Source: Stropharia rugosoannulata
Lineage: Eukaryota; Basidiomycota; Agaricomycetes; Agaricales; Strophariaceae
Assembly (NCBI GenBank): GCA_028532985.1
Contig: JANCIK010000006.1
Coordinates: forward strand, 1,302,001-1,366,000
Direction: 5' to 3'
DNA length: 64,000 nt
This document shows positions 25,281 through 36,656 of this stretch, in pieces. The notes under the pieces are model-generated. The model worked only from the letters and a program-made list of their open reading frames with translations, ran no database searches and was not told the DNA's origin. The position numbers and the translations under genes were made by a program. Numbering within the stretch: the stretch's first letter is position 1; the number at the start of each line of letters is the position of its first letter.

Positions 25281-27977
25281 TCAAGTGGGATATGATAGTT
25301 TGGAGCGCTTTCTCGGCTCTTTGTCCTCTGCATCAATTTCTGGGTAGACCAGCGGCCGTTTGTTCCTTCCCTCTGCCGTCGTATAGCCGATGTAGAATTT
25401 AGACTGATGCCACTCCGGTTGGTCAACTTCAATGGATGATAAACGATCGCGGACATTATTAACCCAGTCAGGATCGCTGTTTGTGTCCTTCTTCAGAGAA
25501 TCAGAAGCTTGTCGTAGCTGGGAAATGAGCCAATCTGGATTTTCCACGGTTTTCTGCAGCAGGTCGGCAAACATACTCTTGATAAGCTCGTTTTTCTGGT
25601 ACAGAAGAGAAAAAGGAGTTGCAAGTATTTTAACAAGGTTTGTCATCGGTGACTCGACTTGGCCATTTGAAGAAGGATCCAATGATATCTTGGGGAATTC
25701 AATGGGCTCTTCTGCTAACGTGAAGAGGAGAATGAATTTGTCGGATCCACCGACAAAAGCACCAATTTCATCATCCCATTGGTGCTGATCAAATGTCTTA
25801 ATCATTCTGCTAAGTGATAAACCAGGCGAAGACCCGATTTTGAGATGACGAAGGGCAATCCACAATAAAACATATACAGCAGATTCACGGTCATCTAACT
25901 CGGTATGTGGTGCCTTGGGGTTTCCTAAAAGTTTGATAGACATAAATGGCCAGGTTCCCTGATCTGATTGTCAGAGTGATACCTAAACAAGAACGAGGAA
26001 AGCAAACTAACAGTACGCCACTCGGATGTGGTGCCTGTGACAGGTATGAAAACGGAATGATCCCAATCAATGAGTATCCCTCTCCACTCCCTTGATTCAG
26101 TCTTGACAAGCAATATGTTATTGACGCTAATATCGCGGTGCATCACTTTCGCTTTCTTCAGGGCATCTTCGTACGCTGCAATTGATATCCAATCAGTCAG
26201 ACATAGGTAAGACGAAGTGGCTTGAAACGTACCTTGCATACCATCAGCTAGTCCTCCGACGAGCTGGTGAGTCTTGCGAAAGGCCATAAGACTACGACCA
26301 ACCTCCTTAAGGACAATAAGACACGCGGTTAGATGTCGAATTTCATGCACTCCGTTCGCCTTGCGAATCCATGACTTGTACTTGTACTTATTGCTATCTG
26401 TCGTGTATGGCAAATCTCCTCCATAAAGCATTGTCGCAATGTGGCTTACTTGATGCTGCACGAGACGGTTGTATACTTCGGGTTCCGATGGACGAGCAGT
26501 AACTCGCCACGCATCCTTGAGGTAGCACACCACCGACTCATCGAATGAGCTTTTAAGTAGAATCGCCGCACTGCTGCGAGTTGCACGACCAAAAGGCAAC
26601 AGTCCACGTTCATGGAGATATGGTGCCGGAACGATAAAGGTCTGGTCACTGAACTTGATTTTCAAGAATGGTTGCGTGTCGATGTCTATCTCCTTTAAAA
26701 ACATTTCGCCCGCCACTCCTAGCCAAAGCTCGGGGGCTATGGTGCACAATTTCTTGCGGGCAATAGCAGCTTCTCGTTTTGATGCGGGCTGGACGTCGGG
26801 ATTGCATCCGCGTTGTTCGAAGCTTAGCTGTCTGAATCGTTTAAAAAACTCGAAAAGAAAACGTGGTTGTCGGGTGATATTAAATGCCTTGGTCACCACC
26901 GCCGCACTGCGATCCCATCTGATGAAACGTGCTCTATCACCCGCAATGAGCACCGAGATGAAGTGTTGGCGGTACTGTGTCGCCATAACTGCTGCAGCGT
27001 ACCCTGCCAACTGAGCGCGAGTGTTACAAGCCGAAATTGGAGAGTTCTCGAAAGGGAACCTTAAAAAACATTGAATGTCTTCCTGCCTGTCTGGCTGCTC
27101 GTCTTCGTAGTCCTGTTGACTATTAGAAACGATGTCCAAGGTAATTTCGTCCATATCCTTGCCCTCCATCTCCATGTCATCGTTCTTGCCATATTCTTTG
27201 TCCTTGTCTGCAGAATCGTTTTCTCCATCGTCGAATGGGACATCGTCATCGTCATCGTCTATATCCTCTTCCTCACTGTTTTCTTTCTCTTCGTCTACTG
27301 ACTCAGTTTTTTCTCCATCGTCGAATGCGTCGAATTCACTCTTGGGTTTGATCTCCACCCAACAGTGAACATTGGCGAAATCCATGATTGCACGCTCCTT
27401 CCGGGGGATCAGCGTCTCAGCATATATCGATATGTCAACGCTGTACGATCTACAGCCCTTGTCGCGATGCTTGTGACTATCCGTGAACCTCAGAAGGTGA
27501 GAGTTGGGTGTGCCTTTTGGATCCAACAGGCCATTCCAACCCTTAAACGCATTCACCTGAAGATTGTCAGAATTGATACTATACATAAAATTTAACAGAA
27601 CATACGAATTGTGAATAGACTTCGGTTTCGGTGCAATGTGGTAGGCCAACAATTTGTTTGACGCGTTTCTTTGGGGGCATGATCTTTTTGTACGCGTCAG
27701 GAACGCCCTCGTTCCAAGGCATGAATTCGTCGAAGAACTCTTTGACGGGCATGGGTCCCAGAAAGTGGCCTGCTGTTTCATTCAAAATGCGCTCGCGGGT
27801 CTTTTTTAGGTCGTCTTTAGTCCCGCTGAATACTTCATAGGCCGACACCTTTGGTCGTAGTGACGTTGCTCGCGGCTCATGTTTCCCTTGGATATGCGGA
27901 GGTGTGGTGCTTCGATGGTTCTGATGTGAGCCAGTAGCGCTGGGTGCCGCTCCCTGCGGCGGCGATGCATTCGACAT
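25281..27977 (-). CDS. FunK1 fungal-specific protein kinase
   Basis: Four exons (27606..27977, 26233..27556, 26012..26175, 25281..25958) with introns of 49, 57 and 53 bp give 845 residues. The kinase core spans exons 2-4. The catalytic loop is VMHRDISVNNILL (HRD..N), the metal-binding motif is LIDWDHS in place of DFG, and RTGTWPFMS closes the activation segment, all typical of FunK1. Upstream, LAGYAAAVMATQYRQH and RFIRWDRS are also family features. A strongly acidic linker of about 50 residues (Asp/Glu runs around 27100..27320) precedes the core. FunK1 kinases are expanded in mushroom-forming fungi. Substrates are unknown, though some are linked to fruiting-body tissues. The tail after KPRKRSKL-like basic residues could be a nuclear signal. 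Confidence 0.92.
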
Positions 27978-28547
27978 GTGGTTTGAATGGCCCGGACTTT
28001 GAAAATTGAAAACGCATGTTACCTAAGGCTTAGGCTAGCCCGTCCGCAAATTGGGATTGAAAGCTGTAATAACATTCGATGGACGCTGTCACCGACGCTG
28101 TTAACCAACTGTTAACTACATGATATCAGCCAAACCTCCGACGAGCTCATGAGCCTTTCGAAAGACTACCAGACTCCTGCGATCAGTCAGCTCAAATACA
28201 ACAACGAAGTCAGACGTTGATTTTAACAAGTTCGCATCCCTGCACAACACTTCACAGCTTGTACCTATATCATTTTCCCGGAGCACAATATCAAGAAAGC
28301 ACATAGTTGTATCAGTAGCAGTAGCAATATTGACAGTCCATAAAGCATAAGTAGTATGGTATTAACATTAACACCAGCCCGAATCCCGCTGTCCTTGATC
28401 AGCAAACTGCATAGCGCATATTCCAAGTAGTAGTATTAGTAAAACAACAAACAACGCCGCGGAGTCAGAGTAGCACCAGGCCTCCAGCTCCAACTCCACC
28501 GAAGACATGAAAGCAGCCCTGCACGAGTATCATTCTATGTTCACTTC
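27978..28547. other. Intergenic region with a kinase relic
   Basis: 570 bp between the FunK1 start and the 3' end of the RhoGAP gene. Apart from the FunK1-like fragment at 28119..28193 I see no gene. The FunK1 promoter must lie in its left part. Confidence 0.5.
28119..28193 (-). pseudogene. FunK1 kinase fragment
   Basis: A 25-codon stretch reading ELTDRRSLVVFRKAHELVGG.. aligns with EVGRSLMAFRKTHQLVGG.. of the adjacent full-length FunK1 gene (about 26240..26320). The DNA is similar too, including an identical CTCCGACGAGCT. Similarity fades on both sides and no catalytic loop follows, so this is a relic of a second FunK1 copy and not a gene. Confidence 0.7.
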
Positions 28548-31500
28548 TTACTTCTTATCCACCACGTCGTCCTCCGCATCGCTCGCCATCGTCCTGCGCG
28601 AGAGCGACGCCGCCGCAGAGCGACCTACCACGCTTGACGGACGACGTACAGGGCTTCCGCTCAGGCGGTTCACTCCAACCTTCGGGCTCCCAGGCGACAC
28701 TGGCGTTGCACCTGTGCTGTTCCTGTTCAAGTTCTGCACGAGGTTCTGCACTGTGCTGCCGCCCATGGAGGACCCGCGTGGCCCGCGTGCGAGGCGCGGT
28801 CCCCGCGTAATGTTGCCGCCCGCCTGCGCCGAGCCCGTGCGCGAGATCGACGCCTTGCCACTGCCGAGCACGACATCCTCCCCAGTCGGACTGCTGATGC
28901 TCGCGCTCGCGCCGTGCCCGACTACCTTAGGCGACGGGCTGCGCGACGTGCCGACGCCCGGGGAAACAGTGCCACTGACGCGCTTCTGCGGGGTCGGGGG
29001 GATGACGTTCGTAGCTGGGGGCGGAGGGACGACGGGCGAGGACGTGATACTCGACGTCGCCGACATCATAACATCCGAGTCTTCCGAGGTCTCTGGGGGA
29101 GGATCAGCAAAGGCCGGGCGGGGAGGGAGGTCGTCTAGCTCTGGAGGAGGCTCCTTGAATGCCGGTCTTGGCGGGAGGTTATCGAATTCTGGCGGGGGTT
29201 CTTTGAAGGTGGACCTCTGAAGGGCGGGGTCCAACGGAGGTGGTGGTGGCGGGGTCGGCAACACAGGTGGAGGAGGCGGAGGGGTTTTGGCCTTCTCTAG
29301 AACAGGAGGGGGAGGTGGCGGTACCAAGGGTGCCGCAGCAGACACTACTGGCTGAACAGGAGGCGGAGGCGGCGGTACAGCAACGGGTGCAGTAGTCGGC
29401 GCTTTCGCAGGTGGGGGAGGTGGAGGGGCAACAGCGGTGACGCTACTAGCGGTCGACGACTCCGATTGCGTGCGCATATGACTTGCGAGCGAAGGATTTT
29501 GTGCGACATGTTGAGCGACCAAGAGTTGCTGCGGATCAGCACCAACGGATATTCTGCTTCTGCTTAAGCGCATATCGATCGGAGCCGTGCGTTTCCGGAT
29601 AGGCAGCTTTCGCTCAGATTCGCGTTTCTTACGGGCGATAGTCGGCGGTAGCAAGGTATTGTAGTGTTTCATGAGATCGAGGACAAGCACTGCAATGAAA
29701 ACGTAACCATCAACATGTTTCAGAATGGGGACGAACGCGACTTACAAGTAGGATGACGATCCTGGATTGAAAGCTCAGTCTCAACCTTTGGTCGCAGGAT
29801 AGCTAAACTAGTGTCAGCAACAGGAAATCATATCTTGAAGCAATACACGGCTTACTTCGTCCCATTGACAGAGCAATCTTGGTGAAGAATACTTCATCCG
29901 CCTCATCCACTGTTGTACTCTCAACAAGCACCTTCAAGTGTTTGAAAACGGCATCCAGAACCAACAGGTGCACGCGAGGTAGTTTGATCAACGCATTCGC
30001 CACTAGCTCAAGGCGCGCTGATTCTTCGTCGTTACCAGCATCCTCGCCGTTCCCTTCAGCACCTTCCTCCTTCTCCGCAATCGCAACTGCCCTAACGCCA
30101 ACTGTCGGATATAACTTCCTGAATTCCTCCCAGCCCTCCCACAGTCCAAGGGGCGGGTTCAGCTCGAGCATCCACAACTTCACACAAGCCGCGAGCACAG
30201 GTATATCGAAAGTGGCGAGCAGGGACTCAGGGAACGGCTGACCCGGAGGGACCGCATTTAGGCTCTCGCGCAGCTGGTGAACCGCGCCGAGCGGTACTTC
30301 GTATATCCAACTCTTGCGCTTCTGGATGTCATTCGGGGCCTTCGGGTAGGCCGCGTCGAGCGCGCCGAGGAGGGCGGTGAGGACAGGCGGGACAGGCGGG
30401 GTGGAGGTGTTTCCTTGGTCGCCCTGTGTGAGCGCATACCAGCCGCCCTCGGCCCACTTGCGAAGGTCGATGCCAAAGACGACGTCAGACTCGTCATGTG
30501 CCACCGACTCGTAGATCTGCGGATCCGGGCGGAAGGGGCCAGTGCGATAGCGCTCAATGAGCGCGACGAGGTCGGATTCGGGCTGGAATGCAGCAACCAG
30601 TGTGGCTGAGCGTTCGATAGGGGCTTCGAGCGACTTGGGCAGGTTGTTGATGGTCCCCTGGTATTGGTGAAGGACGGTCTTAATTGCCCGTAGCCTCTCA
30701 CTTTCCCATCTCTGCAACAATTTCAGTGTCTCTTCAATTCGCTCCTCCAGGGCTAAACGATGACGATCGAGTCTTCGTACGGCAATCCTGTAAGTCTTGT
30801 CAGCTTCATCCGCCTCATGCCTCGCGCGAATATAAGCTGGCTCCGTGTTGGCGTTGTTGTTCAGAGCTTTGCTAACAAGGCTGACGAAGTTACCCGTCTT
30901 TTTAAGTAGATTATCGGCTTGAGCTCCACTGGTGGCAGACGCTGTGGTCTCAGACGGAGGCTTTCCGAGTTCAAAGGCCTTACAGAATTGAAGTTGTTAA
31001 TTTGAGTGAAGACTAGGTAAAAAAAAATTGGCTTACCTTCGGCCTAAACTGATACCACGCGTCGTCGGAGTCTTCGAACAGGTTTCCGAGCTCACCGAGC
31101 CTGCGCAGCAGTCCCTCCCTCTGGGCCAAATCTTTGGCAGCTTCTTCAGCCTTATCAAGATTACCACCCAAGCCCTGTACGTGCTCTTGCAACCATGTAA
31201 CAAACTCTTCGCCAGTGAATGCGTCATTGTACTCGCCAAGTAGTGGGAAGCGAACGGAGCGTAGAGGAAGTTCAGATGCGGCGCGTGTCAGCATCTGAGA
31301 AATGGCTGCAGGCGACATTGACAAGCCAGCTAAGAGAATGGGCGCAGGGGTTAGAGAAATGGGTGAGTCGGGGAAACTGTCCTTGCGCGGGGGCAGGGGA
31401 GACAATGGTGGCGGGGAGGCAACACGTACATCTTCGTAGTCGCGCTCCTTCCCCTTCCCCTTGTCAAGTTTGGGTAGAGGCTTAGCCTCATCTAGTGACT

Positions 31501-32473
31501 CCGGTGAAGCATTGGGGTCCTCCGTGGATGTGGCATTGGCAAGAGCGGCGGCACTTCTCTTTTGGATTTCCTTCAGACGTTGAGAGATACGTTCTGATAC
31601 GCTAACGGTGCGCTGAGGTGGGGCACGATGACTATCAGCTGGTCTGATGCGTGGCGAGCTGGTGAATTTGTCTGTGCCGTCCCCGCTGTTAGGTGCAAAT
31701 TTGATACTAAAAGTGCCGGTCAGACAGTCCGTTGGACAGGGTGAATGAAAAAGGCCACATACTCGTCTTCAGCCTCATCCGCTCGACGAACTTTATTCAG
31801 GTACTGGCTCTTGAGTTTGCCAACATCTGACTTTGCCTGCTCGTAAGACTTGAGCCAATTGTCAATGACCGTTGCTTTATTTTGCTTGAGGCGCTCCTAT
31901 AAGGGTAAGGGTGGTCAAAGTGTGGCATTAGCGTCGGAGAACGGGAAACACACCTTGTAAGACCGAGCCCAATCTTCAAATGGATCTGCAACGAGTGTTG
32001 AAAGCTCCTTTGCAATGGTGTTGTGAGCTTGCCCCTGTGCGGCAGACTCTGCTTGTAGCCCGCGGAATGCCATGAGGAGCGAGGCACCGTCATCAGCGCC
32101 AAATCCTGCGCCTTCGGACCGGGTTAGCAAAGCTACGATTGAGGTACTGGGTTCTAAGGCTGACCTGACTTGCTGGTAGGAAGGGGATTGATCAATGCAT
32201 TGGCCAGATTGCTTTCTGCTTGGGCACGAGCCTAGGTCGTGATGTCAGACTGTCATTCATCATCGCGGAATGGAAACCTACGCACCCTGACAAACGCGAC
32301 GATTTCTTCATTTTCCACTACACCCTGCAAAAAATTGTATCAGCCGAGCGCGCATGCTGCGCCGGGGCTACACGGACCTGCTCGAGTTTGCCATAGAGAA
32401 CTTCGAGACCCTTGCGGTAGTCCTGCGTCCAGAAGGAATTTCCAAAGGTAAGGGGCAGCGATAGAACTGCCAT
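28548..32473 (-). CDS. RGD2: F-BAR / DEP / RhoGAP protein, Rgd2-like
   Basis: About ten exons encode roughly 1,100 residues. The first exons give an F-BAR start (FGNSFWTQDYRKGLEVLYGK, then GVVENEEIVAFVRARAQAES) and continue with a helical F-BAR segment (LLMAFRGLQAESAAQGQAH). A DEP domain follows (TGEEFVTWLQEH..WYQFRP, 31013..31400), then more coiled coil (RHEADEADKTYRIAV), then a RhoGAP domain (VVFGIDLRKW to LWEGWEEFRKLYP, 29900..30500). The tail is strongly proline-rich. Yeast Rgd2 has this order and acts on Cdc42/Rho5 in polarity and wall integrity. At the arginine-finger position (GIF-R-x-SG in most RhoGAPs) the sequence reads WIYEVPL. The start is the ATG at 32473. Exon borders between 31400 and 31790 are approximate. 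Confidence 0.9.
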
Positions 32474-33022
32474 GGAGGAGTGTCGGTCGTCTCTGGGTAT
32501 GTGGTCGTAAGGTCGTGGTGGTGGTTGGAGCTTGGGGAGGCAGTCGGTTGGCAAAGTCGTGGAAGGTCCACCTACACCCGCTTCGCGAGGTGCTGTGCTG
32601 CCAAACAACTGCAATCACAGCCCTTTTGGTCGGGGCCGCCTGGTCAATTTCCTCCCTCATGGCGCTCACCGGCCCATCAATTGACGTATCCAACACCAGC
32701 CGGGGAATTCGAAGCAGGTAAATACAGTAAAGAACGGCTTGTCAAATGATTGCAAAGAATTGCAAGTGGTAGCATTACACAATGACGACAAACGTCTGTC
32801 AGAGTTGCACAACCGTCGAAATAATAAATATTATAACTGGGCACCGGCGTTGAATGCTCATGGGCCCGCAGACTGCAATAAATACGCCGAGGACGTGGTG
32901 AATACACGAAGCGCAGGGTTTCGAGAATATAGCCAGGGGTAATTCCGGGGGTTGCCGAAAGAGGCAACCAAAAATTTGGACGTGTGCGGCGTGTTAGTAG
33001 TTGCTCGCCGTCTTCCCCAGCC
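32474..33022. promoter_or_regulatory. Divergent intergenic region, RGD2 / mL44
   Basis: 549 bp between divergent starts. Contains both promoters. The small open frames here are on the shadow strand of the first RGD2 exon or lack motifs. No clear TATA box. Confidence 0.5.
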
Positions 33023-34257
33023 ATGAACCATGTGCAGAGGCGTTTCGTGTCGACGGCGGCGAAGCTCACGTCAGTCTCCCCATCCGCCGCCACTGCCTTC
33101 CCTCCCCGAGATGCTCTCAAGCGCAAGAAGGACGCCTTCGCCACCGACGAGTTCGACCCCGATAGCTGGGCACACGTCCAGCCAGCGCCCTCCTCCGCCC
33201 TCGTCGCCTTCGCCCACCGCGTAGGTCTCGCCTCTATCTTCGACTCCCCAGACACCATCCGCCAAGCATGCACGCATCCATCTTTCCTCGCCCTCTACCG
33301 CAAGCATTTCCCCACCACTAAAGCCGGACCCGAACCCAAAACCAATGCACAGCTCGCGACGATCGGAAACTCACTTATGGGCCTTTTCGCGACAGAATAC
33401 ATCCATGCCAAATATCCCTACCTACCTACACGCGTTCTGAAGGCCGCCATTAGCGCCCACGTCGGTCCCGGGACCTGCGACAGTGTCGCGCGCGAAATGG
33501 GTGCTACCCCGCTGCTACGGTGGCACCGTTCCGTACGCAGTTTTACTTCTCCTGGCTACTTGCTATCCTTACCAGTGCCCTATACTAGCCTGAAACAGAA
33601 AACGCTGCCCCAGTTCTCCACTCCGACGCCATGGCCTCGATACCACGGTCATTGACCGCTCTCATCTACCAAGAGCGTTCGCTGCTGGCGGCACGCGAGT
33701 TCGTGCATACCCACTTCCTCAGCAGGCAAGTCGACCTACGTGCCATGCTCAAATTCTTCAACCCCAAAAAGTCATTGCTGGAGATGGTGCAAAAATACGG
33801 CCGCGAGCTGCCCAAGTCACGGTACGTGCTGGCAATTTCGGTAGCCGACTGTGAGCTAAACTGCAGCACCTCAGTCTCTTAAAAGAGACGGGTCGATTCT
33901 CCAACTCCCCTGTATTTGTAGTGGGCATCTTCTCTGGTGCCGACCAACTTGGTGAGGGTTTCGGCGCTTCGCTGCGCATGGCAGAGTACCGTGTAAGGGC
34001 TACACTTGTCTCTTCCATGTCATGCCCTGACAACTTCTCCCCTTATATAGGCTGCAGAAGACGCCCTTATGCGCGTTTACTTGACCCAAACACCTTCAGA
34101 ACTTATCCAACTTCCGACATCGACATTCCCGAGCGTGAACGGCAATGTTTATACGCCAGGAACCGAGGGTACATACCTGGCGCCTGAGATCGCACCCAGT
34201 GATATCCTATATGCGAGCTCTGGTAGGAGTCGCGTGCCTGCCAGCACGAGGAGTTAG
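33023..34257 (+). CDS. MRPL3: Mitochondrial large-subunit ribosomal protein mL44
   Basis: Four exons (33023..33532, 33589..33821, 33875..33992, 34051..34257) with introns of 56, 53 and 58 bp give 355 residues. The protein has an N-terminal mitochondrial presequence (MNHVQRRFVSTAAK, Arg/Ser-rich with no acids), an RNase III-like fold without catalytic acids (THPSFLALYRKH, NSLMGLFATEYIHAKYP, VLHSDAMASIPRSLTALIYQ) and a double-stranded-RNA-binding fold (LLKETGRFSNSPVFVVGIFS, GEGFGASLRMAEYRAAEDAL). It is a structural component of the mitoribosome near the exit tunnel. The start at 33023 is the first true ATG. The frame is open a little further upstream, but only from a GTG. Confidence 0.94.
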
Positions 34258-34612
34258 ACGAGTAGCGAGAAGGCGAAGGGAAAGTCGTAGAGCAGAGGCG
34301 GTGCACCATATCTATTTTTCACTAATGACATTAATTCCTGAACGCCATAGGCCCTCAGTTTCAGATGCGCAACAATTCCGGGAGGTGCTAGGTGCTACTT
34401 GAGCGCAGTGATGTCTGCCGCAAACTTCAAGGGGGCAGGAATCTTGGCTTTTCGCTCTCTACTCTGTAAAGGATGACTTCAAAGGGCATATATATGCTTT
34501 AATACACGGCATTGTTTCACAACAATGAAGCATGAAACAGTTATTGCGATATTCAAGACATAATTCAAATATTACAGCAATCATATGCCAGGCTATCAAG
34601 ACCAACACTCTG
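34258..34612. other. Convergent intergenic region
   Basis: 355 bp between the 3' ends of mL44 and the left member of the unknown tandem pair. I see nothing beyond probable transcription ends. Confidence 0.5.
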
Positions 34613-36432
34613 TCACTGACATAACCTCCTCTGCATTTGCTTTGCCAAGTCTTCGTCCCTTTTAGTGTGATCATCGAATTCAATCTCGCGACGAGTCCAC
34701 TCGTCGGTGATCTGGTAGTATAATGCTCGTCAGTCGCATATCAGGGTAGGGAGGCTTCCCAGATCAACCTACTTACCCTATATAAAGTGAAAAGAGGCTG
34801 TACAGCGAGGAATAACCCTTCAATGTTGCCCGCAGTAGCAAGGTACTCCTTGTCGGTCTGAGAAGATTGTTCTATACCATATGATGCATGCTGTGCAAGT
34901 ACAACCTTAAGCCCGGCAAGAGTTGTTTTCATCGTTCTATATGACAGTCAGGCAGGGTAAAAATGTTACATAAATCAACGTACGCCTTGATTTTGTACCG
35001 GTGCTCTTGGAGATCTTCGTTCTCTACTTTACGAGAGAATTGGTCGACACTATATATAGTCCTGACTAGCGAAGCAACGCGGCCGCTATATGGGCGACGA
35101 ACGGAAGCACAGAGCTTGAGAAGTTGTAGCATTTCTTCTGTTGTACTAATATCGACAACATCTCCGAAGTTAAGAAGTTTTTCAACTCTGTCGAATTCAT
35201 CGTCCAGCTTTGCGCCACCAGGTTGGGCTATTTCGGTTTTGACTGTACTTAATAAGCTACAAAATAATTTAGTACACACAATTTACCCAATTCAAGCACC
35301 TACTACCCACTCTTTGATTGACATCCATACAATAGCCTTCCTTAAAAAGACCTCAGAATTCTTGTTGGTACCAGCAGCGGCAATGATAGCGAAAGGTATG
35401 TAAACAACCATTAAGGATCTTATTACAAGACCACTCAGGTTCTGTCAGTCAAATTAATATCAGTACTGGGCCCAAAATCACTATATGATATAATATAATG
35501 AGTGAACTGATTCTGCTCGCACCTCGGATGGCGGTTTGCTTGCTATGTCGCTTACAATGGTGTTGGCCAAGGATTTGACGTCAGATAACAGGCTCGGCGC
35601 GGCGCTTAGGCTAGACGCGCAGAACAATTAAAGAGCATGAGTTTTGTGGTAAAAACCACGCACGAACCTCTCTGTAAACACAATATCTTTGTTATCCAGG
35701 CGACTTTGCGTGATCACTTCAAGAAGCGACTTCGCAGTAGAAGCATCGTCCTGCCAAAGTCTCAAAGCCACATAATCTTGAACCAGAGCCTTGGATGTCT
35801 GGGGAGCGAGTTCCTGGATAGTCGCGTTAGAGATTTATGCCGCGTAGCGATAATGTGGTGCAAACTTTGAGTGAGTCAACATTCAAAGTTTCGAATGTTT
35901 CTTTCAAGCGTGCCCTGTCCTCAATCCAAGTATGGATATGACTGATGGCGTCCTGGATGCTGGTTGCAGGAGGGATATGGGGCGTTGATAGTATGACTTG
36001 AGCATTCCGAGTCTTGGCTTGGGAAAGCCTGCTCAGAGGAACTGAAAATGCACTGCCAAAGCTGAAGGGTGAAACGCTAGTACCTAGTACTGTATCATGT
36101 ATACGAAAGAGTACGTACTTCTCTAATAACGGAATGGACGCTGTGAGGCAGTTGAAGAGACTCCAGAAAGTATCGCTGAGGGCATCTCCCACTTCCTCGT
36201 CCAGCCTTTGAATAGATTGAATAAACGCCTCGTACACTGGTTTCGAACGGACGATAATTTCGCCGTTAGTCTGTACACCGCGAGGAACTGTGTTGATATT
36301 GTGTACGATCTGTCGCAAAAGTGCTGCTAACAGATTAATTGCAGGACACTTGTCTTCAAACTTGACGTGCGGGAAAGTGGTCACTGTGCCGCAAGCAGAC
36401 GCAGGAGGATTCTGGGATGTTGTCTCAGGCAT
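34613..36432 (-). CDS. Unknown helical protein, tandem copy B
   Basis: Eight or so exons. Exon 1 runs from the ATG at 36432 to a GAGAA|GTACGT donor. Later pieces are SVPLSRLSQAK..PPATSIQDAISHIH, APQTSKALVQDYVALRLWQD, SLLSDVKSLANTIVSDIA.KPPSE, YIPFAIIAAAGTNK, EIAQPGGAKLDDEFDRVEKL..RRPYSGRVASLVRTIYSVDQ, then ITDEWTRREIEFDD to the stop at 34613..34615. The total is about 460 residues. I recognise no known domain. The protein looks mostly helical, with one short hydrophobic stretch (SLMVVYIPFAIIAAA). Every exon matches one in the neighbouring gene 36657..38437, so the pair arose by tandem duplication. Function unknown. Confidence 0.78.
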
Positions 36433-36656
36433 GCGGCTGTTCGGTTAGTTAAGGATAGACTCGAGCTAGAGACTGCCCTTCATATACTTACTTGAGACGA
36501 AAAAAATGCTATGTATTTAATTATAGAGGTGTCATTCACAACATCATGCAGGACACGAGGACTCGGACTTGACTCGGATAACGAGGCGGGCATACAAAAT
36601 AGTAATAGGAAGTGCGTACGTGACCCTTCAAAGTCAGATATTACGTCATTCTAAAC

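Noticed and set aside
28507..29220. Plus-strand 237-codon frame
   Set aside because: Antisense shadow of the proline-rich tail of the RhoGAP protein. Its Gly-rich repeats are the complement of the proline codons.
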